Positions 1-8,734 are shown, counted from the first letter of the stretch. The stretch is DNA of 64,000 nucleotides from Legionella birminghamensis (GCF_900452515.1 NZ_UGNW01000001.1:248001-312000), one strand, 5' to 3'. Notes: generated by a model not told the origin, from the letters alone. A program made the numbers and translations.

Positions 1-272
1 GAGTGTTATCGGTAATTCCTTAGTAATTGGGGTTTAACAGGTAGTCATAAACAAGTGTGCTTAACATTAAATTGGCTTCGCGGGGGCCCCGCGGTCGCAG
101 CCGCGGGGATTCGATAGCTTTTAATTCTCATGCACTTGTGTAGATACATGGGTCGAATGCCGCGGGGATTCGGATGGGCTCCGCCGCGTGCTTCGATTCG
201 TATTTCTATCAATTAATATTTCCTTAATCTATATTGATTAGAATGGAAGCATATAGGTAAAAGGAGGATGTC
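1..272. repeat. Gene-free spacer with dispersed GC-rich repeats
   Basis: No convincing gene is seen. Bases 44-80 are one arm of a perfect 37-bp inverted repeat whose partner is at 18599-18635. Bases 84-113 carry a GC-rich unit (GGCCCCGCGGTCG followed by GCCGCGGGGATTC) that recurs near 18706-18735, and relatives of it lie at 8460-8530, 8712-8728 and 155-172. The spacer ends with the ribosome binding site AAGGAGG (about 260-266) of the OTU-like gene. Confidence 0.7.
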
Positions 273-1298
273 ATGGCTACAGCGACATCAACATCGACAT
301 TTTTCAGACAAGCCCCGGGCATTAACCAGCTGGTGAGGCCTGCTCCCCAATCTGCTGAGAAGCAGCTTGGCGGGTATATTAATGTTGGTGATGGAAACGA
401 TTGTTTCTTTCGTTCAGTAGCGGCTGGCATCATCAGCAAGGTTTTAAAAGATCCAATAAAAAATGAAAGACTGATTAAACAGATCTTGGATTACCACAAA
501 GAAATATTCCCTAAACCGCAGCAGCATGAACGCGCCCCTTCTTATGCTGCCCGTCTGAAACTTTTAATGGCTGCACAGCCAATCACGCAGTTCGTGAGGG
601 ATTTGGGATTCACCTTACGCCAAATAGCTGTGGATGAGATTATTTCTAATCTGATTGTGTATCAGGACGCATTCACTGATGACATGGAATCGGTGGATAT
701 GATGCGAAAGGGGGATACCTGGATTAATGATACTGTTTTGCGTGATGCCCTGGCATACCGCCTGGCTTTGCCTATTGATATTCATGAAATTGAACATGGA
801 AAACCATTGCATGCCAGCCATCATTCCCTTCCGCCCGCAGGTGTCATTCCCGCTTCCAAGATAAAAATCCAGCTCCTGGGCAAACACTATATGCCTTCTG
901 TAACCAACATAACTGTATTTGAAAAGCTTAATGCCGCTGCTTCCTTACCTCAGCTGCCTGATTTTAAACGATCAAATGATCCTGACATTAAAATGCTTAA
1001 AGCCCAGCTTAAGGAAATCAGACTGGCATTGCACCAAAAATATCAGCATCATGTGAAGAACTTGAATGCAAAAAAAATTGATAGAGAAACACTCATGTCG
1101 ATTTATGAAACAGAAATGAAGATAATCGGCAATGACTCTCCTTCTGTTCGTTATCCAGGTACCGAGCATGGCCTCGAGCAGTTTTTCCGCAAGATAATGC
1201 GTCATACGCAAAGGAGTGAAGCAATCAATATCCAGCCCGGGGGAAATTTCCAGACTAATACGGCTCAGATCTTATCCATGCTATTTCACGCGGCTTAA
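273..1298 (+). CDS. OTU-like cysteine protease (candidate deubiquitinase, probable Dot/Icm effector)
   Basis: A 341-residue protein. Residues 38-50 (VGDGNDCFFRSVA) match the OTU nucleophile motif, giving Cys44 as the likely nucleophile. Residues 203-209 (GKHYMPS) match the catalytic His motif, giving His205. This spacing suits an OTU fold of about 160-180 residues followed by a helical C-terminal half. There is no signal peptide or membrane segment, as expected of a type IV-secreted effector. Legionella has a family of such enzymes (Lot proteins) that cleave host ubiquitin. One residue is inserted in the usual Asp-Gly-Asn-Cys motif, also as Lot-type enzymes vary. The gene is monocistronic with a strong AAGGAGG site before ATG 273. 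The OTU assignment is from motifs; export to the host is inference. Confidence 0.72.
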   Translation: MATATSTSTFFRQAPGINQLVRPAPQSAEKQLGGYINVGDGNDCFFRSVAAGIISKVLKDPIKNERLIKQILDYHKEIFPKPQQHERAPSYAARLKLLMAAQPITQFVRDLGFTLRQIAVDEIISNLIVYQDAFTDDMESVDMMRKGDTWINDTVLRDALAYRLALPIDIHEIEHGKPLHASHHSLPPAGVIPASKIKIQLLGKHYMPSVTNITVFEKLNAAASLPQLPDFKRSNDPDIKMLKAQLKEIRLALHQKYQHHVKNLNAKKIDRETLMSIYETEMKIIGNDSPSVRYPGTEHGLEQFFRKIMRHTQRSEAINIQPGGNFQTNTAQILSMLFHAA

Positions 1299-1383
1299 GC
1301 CTGGGAATTTTCAATGAAGAAAGAGTTCTGGCGTTTCTTGACGAAGAGCCAACCGCAGATGAATCTGCGGTCAACGGATTATC

Positions 1384-2334
1384 TTATAAGTAGCCTCGTT
1401 CCTTCATCCACTCGTCACTGGCAAATTTAGTCATGTAATTGCGGATGGAATCAGGTAGTATCACCAGGCATTTATCCCCTTTTTTTAAAGATTGGGCTGC
1501 CTGTAAGGCCGCCCAGGCTGCTCCACCGCTGGAGCCACCTACCAATAAGCCTTCTTCCCGGATCAAACGCCTCGCCATTCTGAAAGAATCTGCATCGTTG
1601 ATTTTAACATAGCTGTCAATTAATTGATTATTTAGAACATCGGGAAAGAAATCATAACCGATGCCTTCAACATCATAGGGTTTGATTTCATCGCCGCCAC
1701 CCAGAATTGAGCCGATTGGATCAACGCCTACCACCTGAATGCTTGGGTTATATTCTTTCAGGCGTTTGGCAATGCCGGTAATAGTACCGCCGGTTCCCAC
1801 GCCCGCGACTAGCATCGTTAGGCTTTTCCCAAAATCCTCAATGATTTCTTCGGCAGTGCCATAGTAATGGGCATTGGGGTTATTGGGATTGGCATATTGA
1901 TCAAGAATATGAGAGTTCGGGATCTCTTTTTGCAGGCGGCTGGCGAGGGAAATATGACTTTCCGGATCATTCCAGGCGGCTGCAGTGGGTGTTCGGTATA
2001 TTATGGCGCCCAGGCGTTCGAGAGCCACCTGTTTTTCCTGACTCATTTTATCAGGCATGGTAATAATCACTTTATACCCGAGCACTGCGCCAGCTAAGGC
2101 GATGCCAATACCTGTATTGCCTGAAGTGGGTTCAATTAAGGTATCGCCTGGCTTGATCCGGCCTTCTTCCTGGGCTTTTCTTACCATTTCATAGCCAATA
2201 CGGTCTTTTACCGATCCGCCTGGGTTAAAAAATTCGCATTTGGCATAGAGTTCGCAATCGAGCTCTTTTTCCAGCTTATTTAAACGTACAACCGGCGTTC
2301 GGCCTATCGTTTCCAGAATATTTGAATAAATCAT
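1384..2334 (-). CDS. Cystathionine beta-synthase / cysteine synthase, PLP-dependent
   Basis: A 316-residue fold-type II PLP enzyme. It has the PLP-lysine motif GGSVKDRI with Lys43, and the phosphate/substrate loop TSGNTG at residues 70-75. A Gly-rich PLP-phosphate segment (AGVGTGGT) and the C-terminal GGSSGGAA motif follow. The EGIGYDFFP stretch is more typical of cystathionine beta-synthases than of CysK/CysM. No C-terminal CBS regulatory pair is present, so the protein is the catalytic core only. It would condense serine with homocysteine (or O-acetylserine with sulfide) in the cytosol. It stands alone, convergent with the OTU-like gene. The choice between CBS and cysteine synthase is not settled by sequence. 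Confidence 0.88.
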   Translation of the reverse strand: MIYSNILETIGRTPVVRLNKLEKELDCELYAKCEFFNPGGSVKDRIGYEMVRKAQEEGRIKPGDTLIEPTSGNTGIGIALAGAVLGYKVIITMPDKMSQEKQVALERLGAIIYRTPTAAAWNDPESHISLASRLQKEIPNSHILDQYANPNNPNAHYYGTAEEIIEDFGKSLTMLVAGVGTGGTITGIAKRLKEYNPSIQVVGVDPIGSILGGGDEIKPYDVEGIGYDFFPDVLNNQLIDSYVKINDADSFRMARRLIREEGLLVGGSSGGAAWAALQAAQSLKKGDKCLVILPDSIRNYMTKFASDEWMKERGYL

Positions 2335-2473
2335 GAATGACTCAGATAAAGAAGGAGGAGCTTTACTTTAACAAGGAATTTTACCGGGAACAATTGCTAA
2401 ATAATTCCGCAATGGCATCGGAATGAACTGTTTTCTTGCCAGGACCAGGTGTCAAATCAAGTATATTGATTTT

Positions 2474-2509
2474 ACAAGTTAAATTACAACAGCTAGAATT
2501 TTAACTTGT
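2474..2509. promoter_or_regulatory. Perfect 10-bp inverted repeat upstream of the lipoprotein gene
   Basis: ACAAGTTAAA at 2474-2483 is the exact reverse complement of TTTAACTTGT at 2500-2509, with 16 bases between. It lies 29 bases before the ATG of the lipoprotein gene, where a promoter or operator would be. An operator for a dimeric regulator and a transcript hairpin both fit. No regulator is identified. Confidence 0.4.
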
Positions 2510-2537
2510 ATGGAACAACTAACCGCAAGGAAAAAGA

Positions 2538-2903
2538 ATGATGAAAAGAAAACTCGCTTGGGTTATATTGGCAGCCCCTTTGGCATTAACTGGTTGTGAG
2601 GCAATGGACTCCATGTTTGGAGGATCCGATCATAATGAGCCGTATTACCAGGCTAAGCGTTCTTCCTCTGCCAGTAGCGACAAGAAAAACACCAGTTCTT
2701 ACCAATCCTCATCCCATAACAGTTCGTCCAGTAGTAACAGCTCTGCTTCCTCCTCTTCTTCAACACAACCAGGAAGCGCTGCACAAAGTGTTACCTCTGT
2801 AAACGATAGTTCGCCTTCTGATATCAGTAATGCGGCCACTACACCAAAACAACCAGCACCAAGCGGCGCTGTACCCAACACTAGCCCGATGGTGGGTCAA
2901 TAA
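2538..2903 (+). CDS. Serine-rich outer-envelope lipoprotein, function unknown
   Basis: A 121-residue protein. It starts with a type II signal peptide: MMKRK, a hydrophobic run, then the lipobox LTGC, so Cys20 is the predicted lipidated residue. The mature part is almost entirely low complexity. It is Ser-rich at about residues 47-78, followed by Pro/Thr/Ala-rich sequence, which suggests an extended linker-like chain. ATG 2538 has an AAGGAAAAAG site just before it. It ends 20 bases before poxB and may share its transcript. No catalytic domain is visible, so no function is proposed. Confidence 0.75.
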   Translation: MMKRKLAWVILAAPLALTGCEAMDSMFGGSDHNEPYYQAKRSSSASSDKKNTSSYQSSSHNSSSSSNSSASSSSSTQPGSAAQSVTSVNDSSPSDISNAATTPKQPAPSGAVPNTSPMVGQ

Positions 2904-2922
2904 TCTGTTAGAAGGAAATGGC

Positions 2923-4644
2923 ATGACTACTGTTGCTGATGTTTTTATAGATACCCTGGAAGAAGCTGGTGTTAAACGAATTTATGGAATTGTTGGCGAT
3001 TCCTTAAACGGCTTGACGAATGCCCTGCAGAAAAGAAAGACAATTTCCTGGGTTCATACAAGGCATGAAGAGGTTGCGGCTTTCGCCGCGGGTGCTGAAG
3101 CGCAATTAACCGGCGAGTTAACTGTTTGCGCTGGCAGTTGCGGCCCTGGAAATGTCCATCTTATTAATGGCCTGTATGACTGTCAGCGCAGTAATGCACC
3201 GGTGTTGGCAATCGCAGCGCATATCCCTTCTCCTGAAGTTGGCGGTGATTACTTTCAGGAAACGCATCCCGGAATTCTTTTTAAGGAATGCAGTGTGTAC
3301 TGCGAAGTGATCTCGTCTGTTGAGCAGATGCCGCGAATCCTGAAGATTGCTATGCAGACAGCGATTGCTAAACGAGGAGTGGCAGTGATTGTCATTTCCG
3401 GGGATCTGGCCATGCAGGAAATGCCGGCACAGCACGCCCCTGCCTGGACCCCGGCAGCTAAACCCATTGTTGTGCCCGATAATGCCCTGCTTAAGCAGCT
3501 GGCGAAGGAATTAAATGAAGCAGAACGCGTCACTGTTTTTTGCGGCATTGGTGCGGCAGATGCACACAAGCCGTTAATGGCGATGTGCGATAAATTAAAA
3601 TCGCCGGTTGTGCACACGCTGCGCGGCAAACCATTTGTTGAATACGATAATCCCTATGACGTTGGTATGACCGGATTGATCGGGTTCTCCTCCGGCTATT
3701 ACGCCATGGAATCCTGCGACCTATTGCTCTTATTAGGAACCAGTTTCCCATACCGGCAGTTTTATCCCGAACATGCCAAAATTATTCAGATTGATATCGA
3801 GGGCAGCCAATTAGGCAAGCGTACTGATATTAATCTGGGGGTAGTGGGTGATGTGAATGCGACGCTGGAAGCCTTATTGCCCTTGCTAAAACCCAAAACT
3901 GACAGTTCCCATCTTGAAAAAGCGGTTAATCATTATCGTCATGCCCGCAGAGAGCTGGATGATCTGGCGACCGCCAAGCCTGGTAAAAAATTAATTCATC
4001 CCCAGTATCTTGCAAAACTCATTAATGAAGAAAGCAGCGGCGATGCCGTCTTTACCTGCGATGTCGGCACGCCAACCGTGTGGGCAGCCCGTTATCTGAT
4101 GATGAATGGCAAGCGCCGCCTGCTAGGATCTTTTAATCATGGTTCGATGGCGAATGCCCTGGCGCAGGCCATTGGAGCGCAGGCAAGTTATCCTGACCGT
4201 CAGGTCGTTGCCTTGTGCGGCGATGGTGGTTTTAGTATGCTTATGGGCGATATGCTGACCCTGATTCAAGAGCAGTTACCGGTTAAAATAATTATTTTTA
4301 ATAATGGTACGCTTGGGTTCGTCGAGATGGAAATGCATGTTGGCGGAATGCTTGAGTACAGTACCGAATTGGATAACCCCAATTTTGCCCAAATGGCCGG
4401 GGGGGCGGGTATTCATAGCCAGCGTGTGGAGGATCCGGCTGATTTGCGGGATGCATTAAAGGCCGCCTTCAAGCATCAGGGGCCGGCGCTAATTGATGCC
4501 CGCGTCAACCGTAACGAACTGGTCATGCCGCCAGCAATCAATATTGCCCAGGTAAAAGGCTTCAGCCTTTATATGATGAAAGCGATTATCAATGGGCAGG
4601 GTACGGAAATTTTCAATCTGGTAAAAAATAATTTATGGCGTTAG
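2923..4644 (+). CDS. poxB: Pyruvate oxidase / pyruvate:ubiquinone dehydrogenase (ThDP enzyme)
   Basis: A 573-residue protein, the usual PoxB length. It has the three-domain ThDP fold. The N-terminal domain contains the catalytic Glu in RHEEVAAF near residue 50. A central FAD-binding domain follows, then a C-terminal ThDP-binding domain with the GDGGFSML...NN signature. It oxidises pyruvate to acetate and CO2, passing electrons via FAD to the quinone pool at the inner membrane face. The frame is open further upstream into the lipoprotein gene, but ATG 2923 follows GAAGGAA (2911-2917) and starts the conserved sequence, so it is the chosen start. rpiA follows 7 bases later. Confidence 0.93.
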   Translation: MTTVADVFIDTLEEAGVKRIYGIVGDSLNGLTNALQKRKTISWVHTRHEEVAAFAAGAEAQLTGELTVCAGSCGPGNVHLINGLYDCQRSNAPVLAIAAHIPSPEVGGDYFQETHPGILFKECSVYCEVISSVEQMPRILKIAMQTAIAKRGVAVIVISGDLAMQEMPAQHAPAWTPAAKPIVVPDNALLKQLAKELNEAERVTVFCGIGAADAHKPLMAMCDKLKSPVVHTLRGKPFVEYDNPYDVGMTGLIGFSSGYYAMESCDLLLLLGTSFPYRQFYPEHAKIIQIDIEGSQLGKRTDINLGVVGDVNATLEALLPLLKPKTDSSHLEKAVNHYRHARRELDDLATAKPGKKLIHPQYLAKLINEESSGDAVFTCDVGTPTVWAARYLMMNGKRRLLGSFNHGSMANALAQAIGAQASYPDRQVVALCGDGGFSMLMGDMLTLIQEQLPVKIIIFNNGTLGFVEMEMHVGGMLEYSTELDNPNFAQMAGGAGIHSQRVEDPADLRDALKAAFKHQGPALIDARVNRNELVMPPAINIAQVKGFSLYMMKAIINGQGTEIFNLVKNNLWR

Positions 4645-4651
4645 GATTTTC

Positions 4652-5299
4652 ATGGATACTTTAAAACAACAGGCTGCGAAAGCTGCCCTGGATTACGTGG
4701 ATGACGATATGGTCATTGGCGTAGGGACAGGCTCAACGGTTAATTTTTTTATCGAGCAGCTTGTTGCCGTCAAACATCGGATAGATGCCTGTGTTGCCAG
4801 TTCGCTGGCAACTGAACAGCGCCTGCGGGCATTGGGACTGCCTGTTATCGACCTGAATGTCGCTGGTGAAGTGGCCGTTTATATCGATGGCGCGGATGAA
4901 GTGACTGCCAGTTACCAGATGATTAAAGGCGGCGGCGGTGCGTTAACCAGAGAAAAAATACTGGCAGCGGCCGCCAGGCAATTCATTTGTATTGTCGATG
5001 AATCAAAGCTTGTGAAACGCCTGGGCGCATTTCCGGTTGCAGTAGAAGTTCTGCCAATGGCGAGAAGCCTGGTGGCAAGGCAACTGGTAAAGCTGGGCGG
5101 TGATCCGGAGTACCGCGAAGGCTTTATCACAGATAACGGCAATATCATTCTGGATGTCTATAACTTTCAGATGGATGATCCGGCAGTACTCGAAGAGTCT
5201 ATTAAATTGCTGCCTGGTGTTGTTGAAAACGGCCTGTTCACCAGGCAATTGGCAACTAAAATCATTGTCGCAGGTAAGCAGGGAATCCAGGTTGTTTGA
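4652..5299 (+). CDS. rpiA: Ribose-5-phosphate isomerase A
   Basis: A 215-residue protein of normal RpiA length. It shows GVGTGSTV (phosphate loop, residues 23-30), DGADEV and KGGGGALTREK (substrate binding and catalytic region). The catalytic Asp residues lie in DGADE, and the Lys and Glu in the KGGGGALTRE segment. It interconverts ribose 5-phosphate and ribulose 5-phosphate in the non-oxidative pentose phosphate pathway. This complements transketolase, encoded about 17 kb away. It follows poxB by 7 bases and its TGA overlaps the ATG of the next gene, so the three genes look co-transcribed. Confidence 0.96.
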   Translation: MDTLKQQAAKAALDYVDDDMVIGVGTGSTVNFFIEQLVAVKHRIDACVASSLATEQRLRALGLPVIDLNVAGEVAVYIDGADEVTASYQMIKGGGGALTREKILAAAARQFICIVDESKLVKRLGAFPVAVEVLPMARSLVARQLVKLGGDPEYREGFITDNGNIILDVYNFQMDDPAVLEESIKLLPGVVENGLFTRQLATKIIVAGKQGIQVV

Positions 5300-5607
5300 T
5301 GAATGATTCCTGGTATAAACTTGAAGCGGATCAATTGATCCTTTATCTGTATATCCAGCCTGGCGCCAAAAAAACGGAGATTTGCGGTCTGCACGGGCAA
5401 AGCCTGAAAATCAAATTGGCCGCCCCTCCTGTTGACGGCAAGGCCAATAAAGCCTTGATTAAATTTCTCGCGGTGAAGCTGGGCGTTGCGCTGTCGGCAA
5501 TTAGCCTGCGGGCTGGTGAAAAGTCCCGTACCAAAACAGTGGGGGTCCAGAGCGCCAACATGGAGACTCTGTTAAATCATTTTAAACAGCTCTTCAGTAT
5601 AGAATAA
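5299..5607 (+). CDS. YggU family (DUF167) protein
   Basis: A 102-residue protein of the small DUF167/YggU family, with the typical QPGAKKTEICG and the conserved core APPVDGKANKALIKFLA. Its function is unknown in any organism. ATG 5299 overlaps the rpiA stop codon in the arrangement TGATG, so translation is probably coupled. A TTG immediately upstream in the same frame is a less likely start. Confidence 0.9.
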   Translation: MNDSWYKLEADQLILYLYIQPGAKKTEICGLHGQSLKIKLAAPPVDGKANKALIKFLAVKLGVALSAISLRAGEKSRTKTVGVQSANMETLLNHFKQLFSIE

Positions 5608-5657
5608 GCGTTAAAATCTGCTACACTGAAAGTTTCCTCTATTGATAACGGACTATC

Positions 5658-6500
5658 ATGAGATTATTCCATTTTTTATGCTGTCTATTAATTTCTGCAA
5701 CTTGTTTTGCACAGGCTAAAGAAATAGCCATTACAATCGATGACCTGCCTTTAGTGGGGGGGAGTATGAATACCCCCGGCAACCAGCAACGCTCCACCGA
5801 GAGATTCAACCGAATTGTGCAGGCACTGGTGGATAATAAAGTACCTGCGACCGGTTTCATTATTGCCGGCGCTATCGCCAAGGGGCAGTGGGAGTTCCTG
5901 GAAGAGTTTCGTAATGCCGGTTTTATGCTGGGGAACCATACGTATTCCCATTACAATTTAAATCGCATGAATGTCGATAAGTATATTGCTGACCTCGATA
6001 AAGCAGATAAAAAACTGGCAAGCATCATGACGGAACCCAAATATTTTCGCTATCCCTATCTGGCAATGGGTAATAAAACCTCAAAACCGAAAGTATTGGC
6101 CTATCTCAATGAGCATCACTACACCATTGCGCCGGTCACCATAGACAGTAAAGATTTTCAGTTTAACGAGCAGCTTTACAGAGTTCCTTACCGTATGCGT
6201 GAAAGCTATGTTAATAAATTGATACCACGCTATCTTGCCTACATGTGGAAGCAAACCTTAAGGGCAGAAAAACAGGCAGACGGAAGACCAGTTAAGCAAA
6301 TTCTCCTGATTCACGCCAACCTGCTAAACAGTTATGCTATGCCGGATATTATCAAAATGTATCGTGATAATGGATATCAGTTTATCAGCTTAACGGAAGC
6401 GCTTAAAAATCCCGCAACAGAGATTAACTACGGTACTGAAGATAAGAACACCGATGATGATGAACTGGAAAAAGAATTAATGCCATTTGCATTTGAGTGA
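5658..6500 (+). CDS. Secreted polysaccharide deacetylase (NodB/CE4 family)
   Basis: A 280-residue protein with a Sec signal peptide (hydrophobic residues 3-17, likely cleavage after AQA at 20). The CE4 motifs follow. The metal/base Asp pair is at ITIDDLP (Asp28-Asp29), the metal-binding HTYSH motif is at residues 94-98, and RYPYLAMG is motif 3. It should remove acetyl groups from a GlcNAc-containing polymer, perhaps peptidoglycan, in the periplasm or outside the cell. The substrate cannot be read from sequence. It is probably transcribed alone, 50 bases after the YggU gene. Confidence 0.87.
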   Translation: MRLFHFLCCLLISATCFAQAKEIAITIDDLPLVGGSMNTPGNQQRSTERFNRIVQALVDNKVPATGFIIAGAIAKGQWEFLEEFRNAGFMLGNHTYSHYNLNRMNVDKYIADLDKADKKLASIMTEPKYFRYPYLAMGNKTSKPKVLAYLNEHHYTIAPVTIDSKDFQFNEQLYRVPYRMRESYVNKLIPRYLAYMWKQTLRAEKQADGRPVKQILLIHANLLNSYAMPDIIKMYRDNGYQFISLTEALKNPATEINYGTEDKNTDDDELEKELMPFAFE

Positions 6501-6505
6501 CAAAC

Positions 6506-6712
6506 CGTCTTTTCGAGCATAGCGAAGTAATCCAGATCAGGGCTAGGAAGAGGCACCGGAGACTGGATTGCGTCACTTCGTTCGCAAAGGCGATCGTTCC
6601 AAAAGTGGCAGCCTCCGTCTTTTCGAGCATAGCGAAGCAATCCAGAATCGGGGCTAGGAGGAGGCACCGGAAACTGGATGCGTCACTCCATTCGCTAAGA
6701 CGGGGCTTCGCT
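6506..6712. repeat. Two direct copies of an approximately 100-bp repeat
   Basis: CGTCTTTTCGAGCATAGCGA begins at 6506 and again at 6616, a period of 110 bases. About 90 bases of each copy are alignable, running through GGCACCGGA, CTGGAT and GCGTCACT. Within each copy TCCAG and CTGGA can pair. Short open frames here are repeat-derived, not genes. It lies between the convergent deacetylase and deformylase genes, a usual place for REP-type repeats. Confidence 0.7.
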
Positions 6713-6735
6713 CCCTAACTGGACAAACTAACTCG

Positions 6736-7395
6736 CTACTGTTTGCTTTTCTGTTCTAAGAGTTCATCAAATAATTTCTGTTTTTCAGGGGGTAGGGCAG
6801 CGCGCCTTAACTTCATCATTTCCTCGACTGTTCCCTGCACGCAATCCGGGGAAAGGCGATCAATAATTAAAATGCCATTCAGATGATCGATCTCATGCTG
6901 TAATACGCGGGCATAAAAGCCTTCGGCCAGCTGCTGGTGCTTTTGGCCCTGCTCATCAAAATAACTGACTTCAATTTTATTGAAACGGGGTACTTTGCCG
7001 GCTTTGCTGTTCACTGAATAACAGGCTTCAAAATCCGCTATTTTCTCTTCCCCTACCGCCCGGTATTCCGGATTAATCATAATATGCATGGGATAAGTGA
7101 CCACATTTTCGCGCAGTAAAGCTGCGCTTTCCGGGATGAACAGGGCAATGATTTGCCGGGAGCTGCCGACCTGCGGAGCGGCCAGGCCCACTCCACCAAG
7201 ATTTGCCAATTTTTCCTTCATTGCCGCGATGAGCCTTAAATCTTCAGTAGATAAGGGAAATGGGACTGGCTTGGCAGTGGAGGTGAGGACTGGTTTTGAG
7301 GCCTCGTCTTCAACGTGAACGATTGTCAGGGCGTGGCTTATATGACTGGTCATAAGTGCTCCAAAGATAATAATTGCCAGACTGAATATCTTCAT
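6736..7395 (-). CDS. Peptide deformylase with an N-terminal signal sequence
   Basis: A 219-residue protein with all three deformylase motifs: GVGLAAPQVG (motif 1), EACYS (motif 2, with the metal-binding Cys; usual form EGCLS), and QHEIDHLNG (motif 3, HExxH zinc/iron site). In front is a hydrophobic leader, MKIFSLAIIIFGALMTSHIS followed by HA, resembling a Sec signal. Cytosolic deformylases remove formyl groups from new proteins; an exported one is unusual. ATG 7395 is preferred because it places the leader at the N terminus; the frame extends 13 codons further upstream. Family assignment is firm, location is inferred. Confidence 0.85.
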   Translation of the reverse strand: MKIFSLAIIIFGALMTSHISHALTIVHVEDEASKPVLTSTAKPVPFPLSTEDLRLIAAMKEKLANLGGVGLAAPQVGSSRQIIALFIPESAALLRENVVTYPMHIMINPEYRAVGEEKIADFEACYSVNSKAGKVPRFNKIEVSYFDEQGQKHQQLAEGFYARVLQHEIDHLNGILIIDRLSPDCVQGTVEEMMKLRRAALPPEKQKLFDELLEQKSKQ

Positions 7396-7462
7396 TACTG
7401 TTTCTGATTCCAAATTTATGGCATATGATAGCACCAGATTCAGTAAAAGGAGGTAAAAATTA

Positions 7463-8401
7463 ATGATTAATATGATTGAAGAGTTTATTGAGCACCAGAG
7501 GGAAATCCTTTTTTATTACTCGCCCTATACATTCCTTAAGCACATTGAAAAAAAAGAATTGACCGATCAAACAGTTGTACAACCTCTTTTGAAAAAAGTC
7601 ATTGCAGACGACATGGAGGTTATTGAAATCTATGTAAAAAAAGAACCGCATCTTTTTATTTTTAATAAATTAAAATGGGATTCGGATTACTTTGGATTTG
7701 AAGTTTTCAAAATAGAACATGTACTGTACAAACATAACAACATGGCATTGTTGAGAGAGGCAATAAAAATATTCGCATCTGAATTTGAAGCGAAAGGTAA
7801 CTGCTACTTGTTTTCTTGTATTCCCTGTGAGGATATTAATTTATCGCAGGCATTATGTTCTACCAGTTTTAGCTTGGTTGAAACAAGATTGAATTATTAT
7901 TTGGAAATAAAAGAAGTGTTTGATAGCACTCGATACCCGGCAAGAAATGCCCGGGGTGAGGATATTGCGATTCTGAAAGAGATCGCTAAAAGACAAAAAA
8001 ATATTTACGATAGGGTTCATGCCGATCCTGCGTTTTCCGATGAGGTAGCCGATGAGTATCTGGGTACCTTTATTGAGCAGGCCATCAATGGCTTTGCAGA
8101 CTTCACCCTGGTTCCTGAATTGGATAATACCCCGGCATTCGGATTTTTGTCGTCAAATAATCCTACTGAAATTTTAGGTGAACGCATCGCTAAACTGGTA
8201 TTAGCAGCAGTGGATAATTCTGTTCATAAGGGATGGATGTATAAGCTGTTATCTGAAGTGGTATTTCAGCTCAGACAAAAACAGGGAACGATACTCACTA
8301 CAATCACGCAGTCAGCTAACAGGCCAGCGATTCGGACTTGGGAAAAAGCAGGATTTAAACTTGGGTTTACCAGCTATGTTTTTTCAGTGAAATATGATTA
8401 G
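7463..8401 (+). CDS. GNAT-family acetyltransferase, WecD-like
   Basis: A 312-residue protein. Residues 68-82 (FNKLKWDSDYFGFEV) resemble the start of WecD/RffC-type dTDP-amino-sugar acetyltransferases. The C-terminal half has GNAT-like features: a segment ending LGERIAKLVLAAVDNS and the closing motif ANRPAIRTWEKAGFK, which matches the usual acetyl-CoA-side N..A...YEK.GF pattern. The donor would be acetyl-CoA. The substrate is unknown, since no sugar-biosynthesis genes are near. It starts just after an AAAAGGAGGT site and is divergent from the deformylase gene. Confidence 0.72.
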   Translation: MINMIEEFIEHQREILFYYSPYTFLKHIEKKELTDQTVVQPLLKKVIADDMEVIEIYVKKEPHLFIFNKLKWDSDYFGFEVFKIEHVLYKHNNMALLREAIKIFASEFEAKGNCYLFSCIPCEDINLSQALCSTSFSLVETRLNYYLEIKEVFDSTRYPARNARGEDIAILKEIAKRQKNIYDRVHADPAFSDEVADEYLGTFIEQAINGFADFTLVPELDNTPAFGFLSSNNPTEILGERIAKLVLAAVDNSVHKGWMYKLLSEVVFQLRQKQGTILTTITQSANRPAIRTWEKAGFKLGFTSYVFSVKYD

Positions 8402-8451
8402 TTGAGCCAAGTGCGTGACTACGGCTAACCGAATACCATGGCAACGATTTT

Positions 8452-8730
8452 CCGAGTCCCCGCGGCATACCCTCTCGAATCCCCGCAGCACACCCTCTCG
8501 AATCCCCGCGGCATCGACCGCGGGGCCCATGTCTGACTGACCCTCACAAATTTAGACAGCCAAACTCAGCTTATATCTCAATCCGTTCGGCCTGAGTGCC
8601 AAGCCTTCGAGACGGCGCTTTGCTCCTCCTCAGGCCGAACGGTGTTAATACAATTTGGGATAGACTGTTTCTATTCGTTAGCTAATGCATTGGTGTAGAT
8701 AGCTATGGGTCGATGCCGCGGGGATTCATA
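8452..8730. repeat. Repeat-filled spacer: GC-rich direct repeats and a REP-type hairpin
   Basis: From 8456 to about 8527 the unit CTCTCGAATCCCCGC occurs twice, with a related TCCCCGCGGCATACC unit just before, at a period of about 23-24 bases. It ends in GACCGCGGGGCCC. Bases 8583-8596 (CCGTTCGGCCTGAG) pair perfectly with 8629-8642 around a 32-base loop. Near 8690-8728, GTGTAGATA...ATGGGTCG...GCCGCGGGGATTC echoes 137-170. No gene is seen in 8402-8734. Confidence 0.75.
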
Positions 8731-8734
8731 TCAA

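Noticed and set aside
2830-2922. Upstream extension of poxB to an earlier start
   Set aside because: It would overlap the lipoprotein gene, has no family similarity and lacks a ribosome site; ATG 2923 has both.
6497-6718. 73-codon open frame between deacetylase and deformylase
   Set aside because: It consists of two copies of a dispersed DNA repeat and has no ribosome site.
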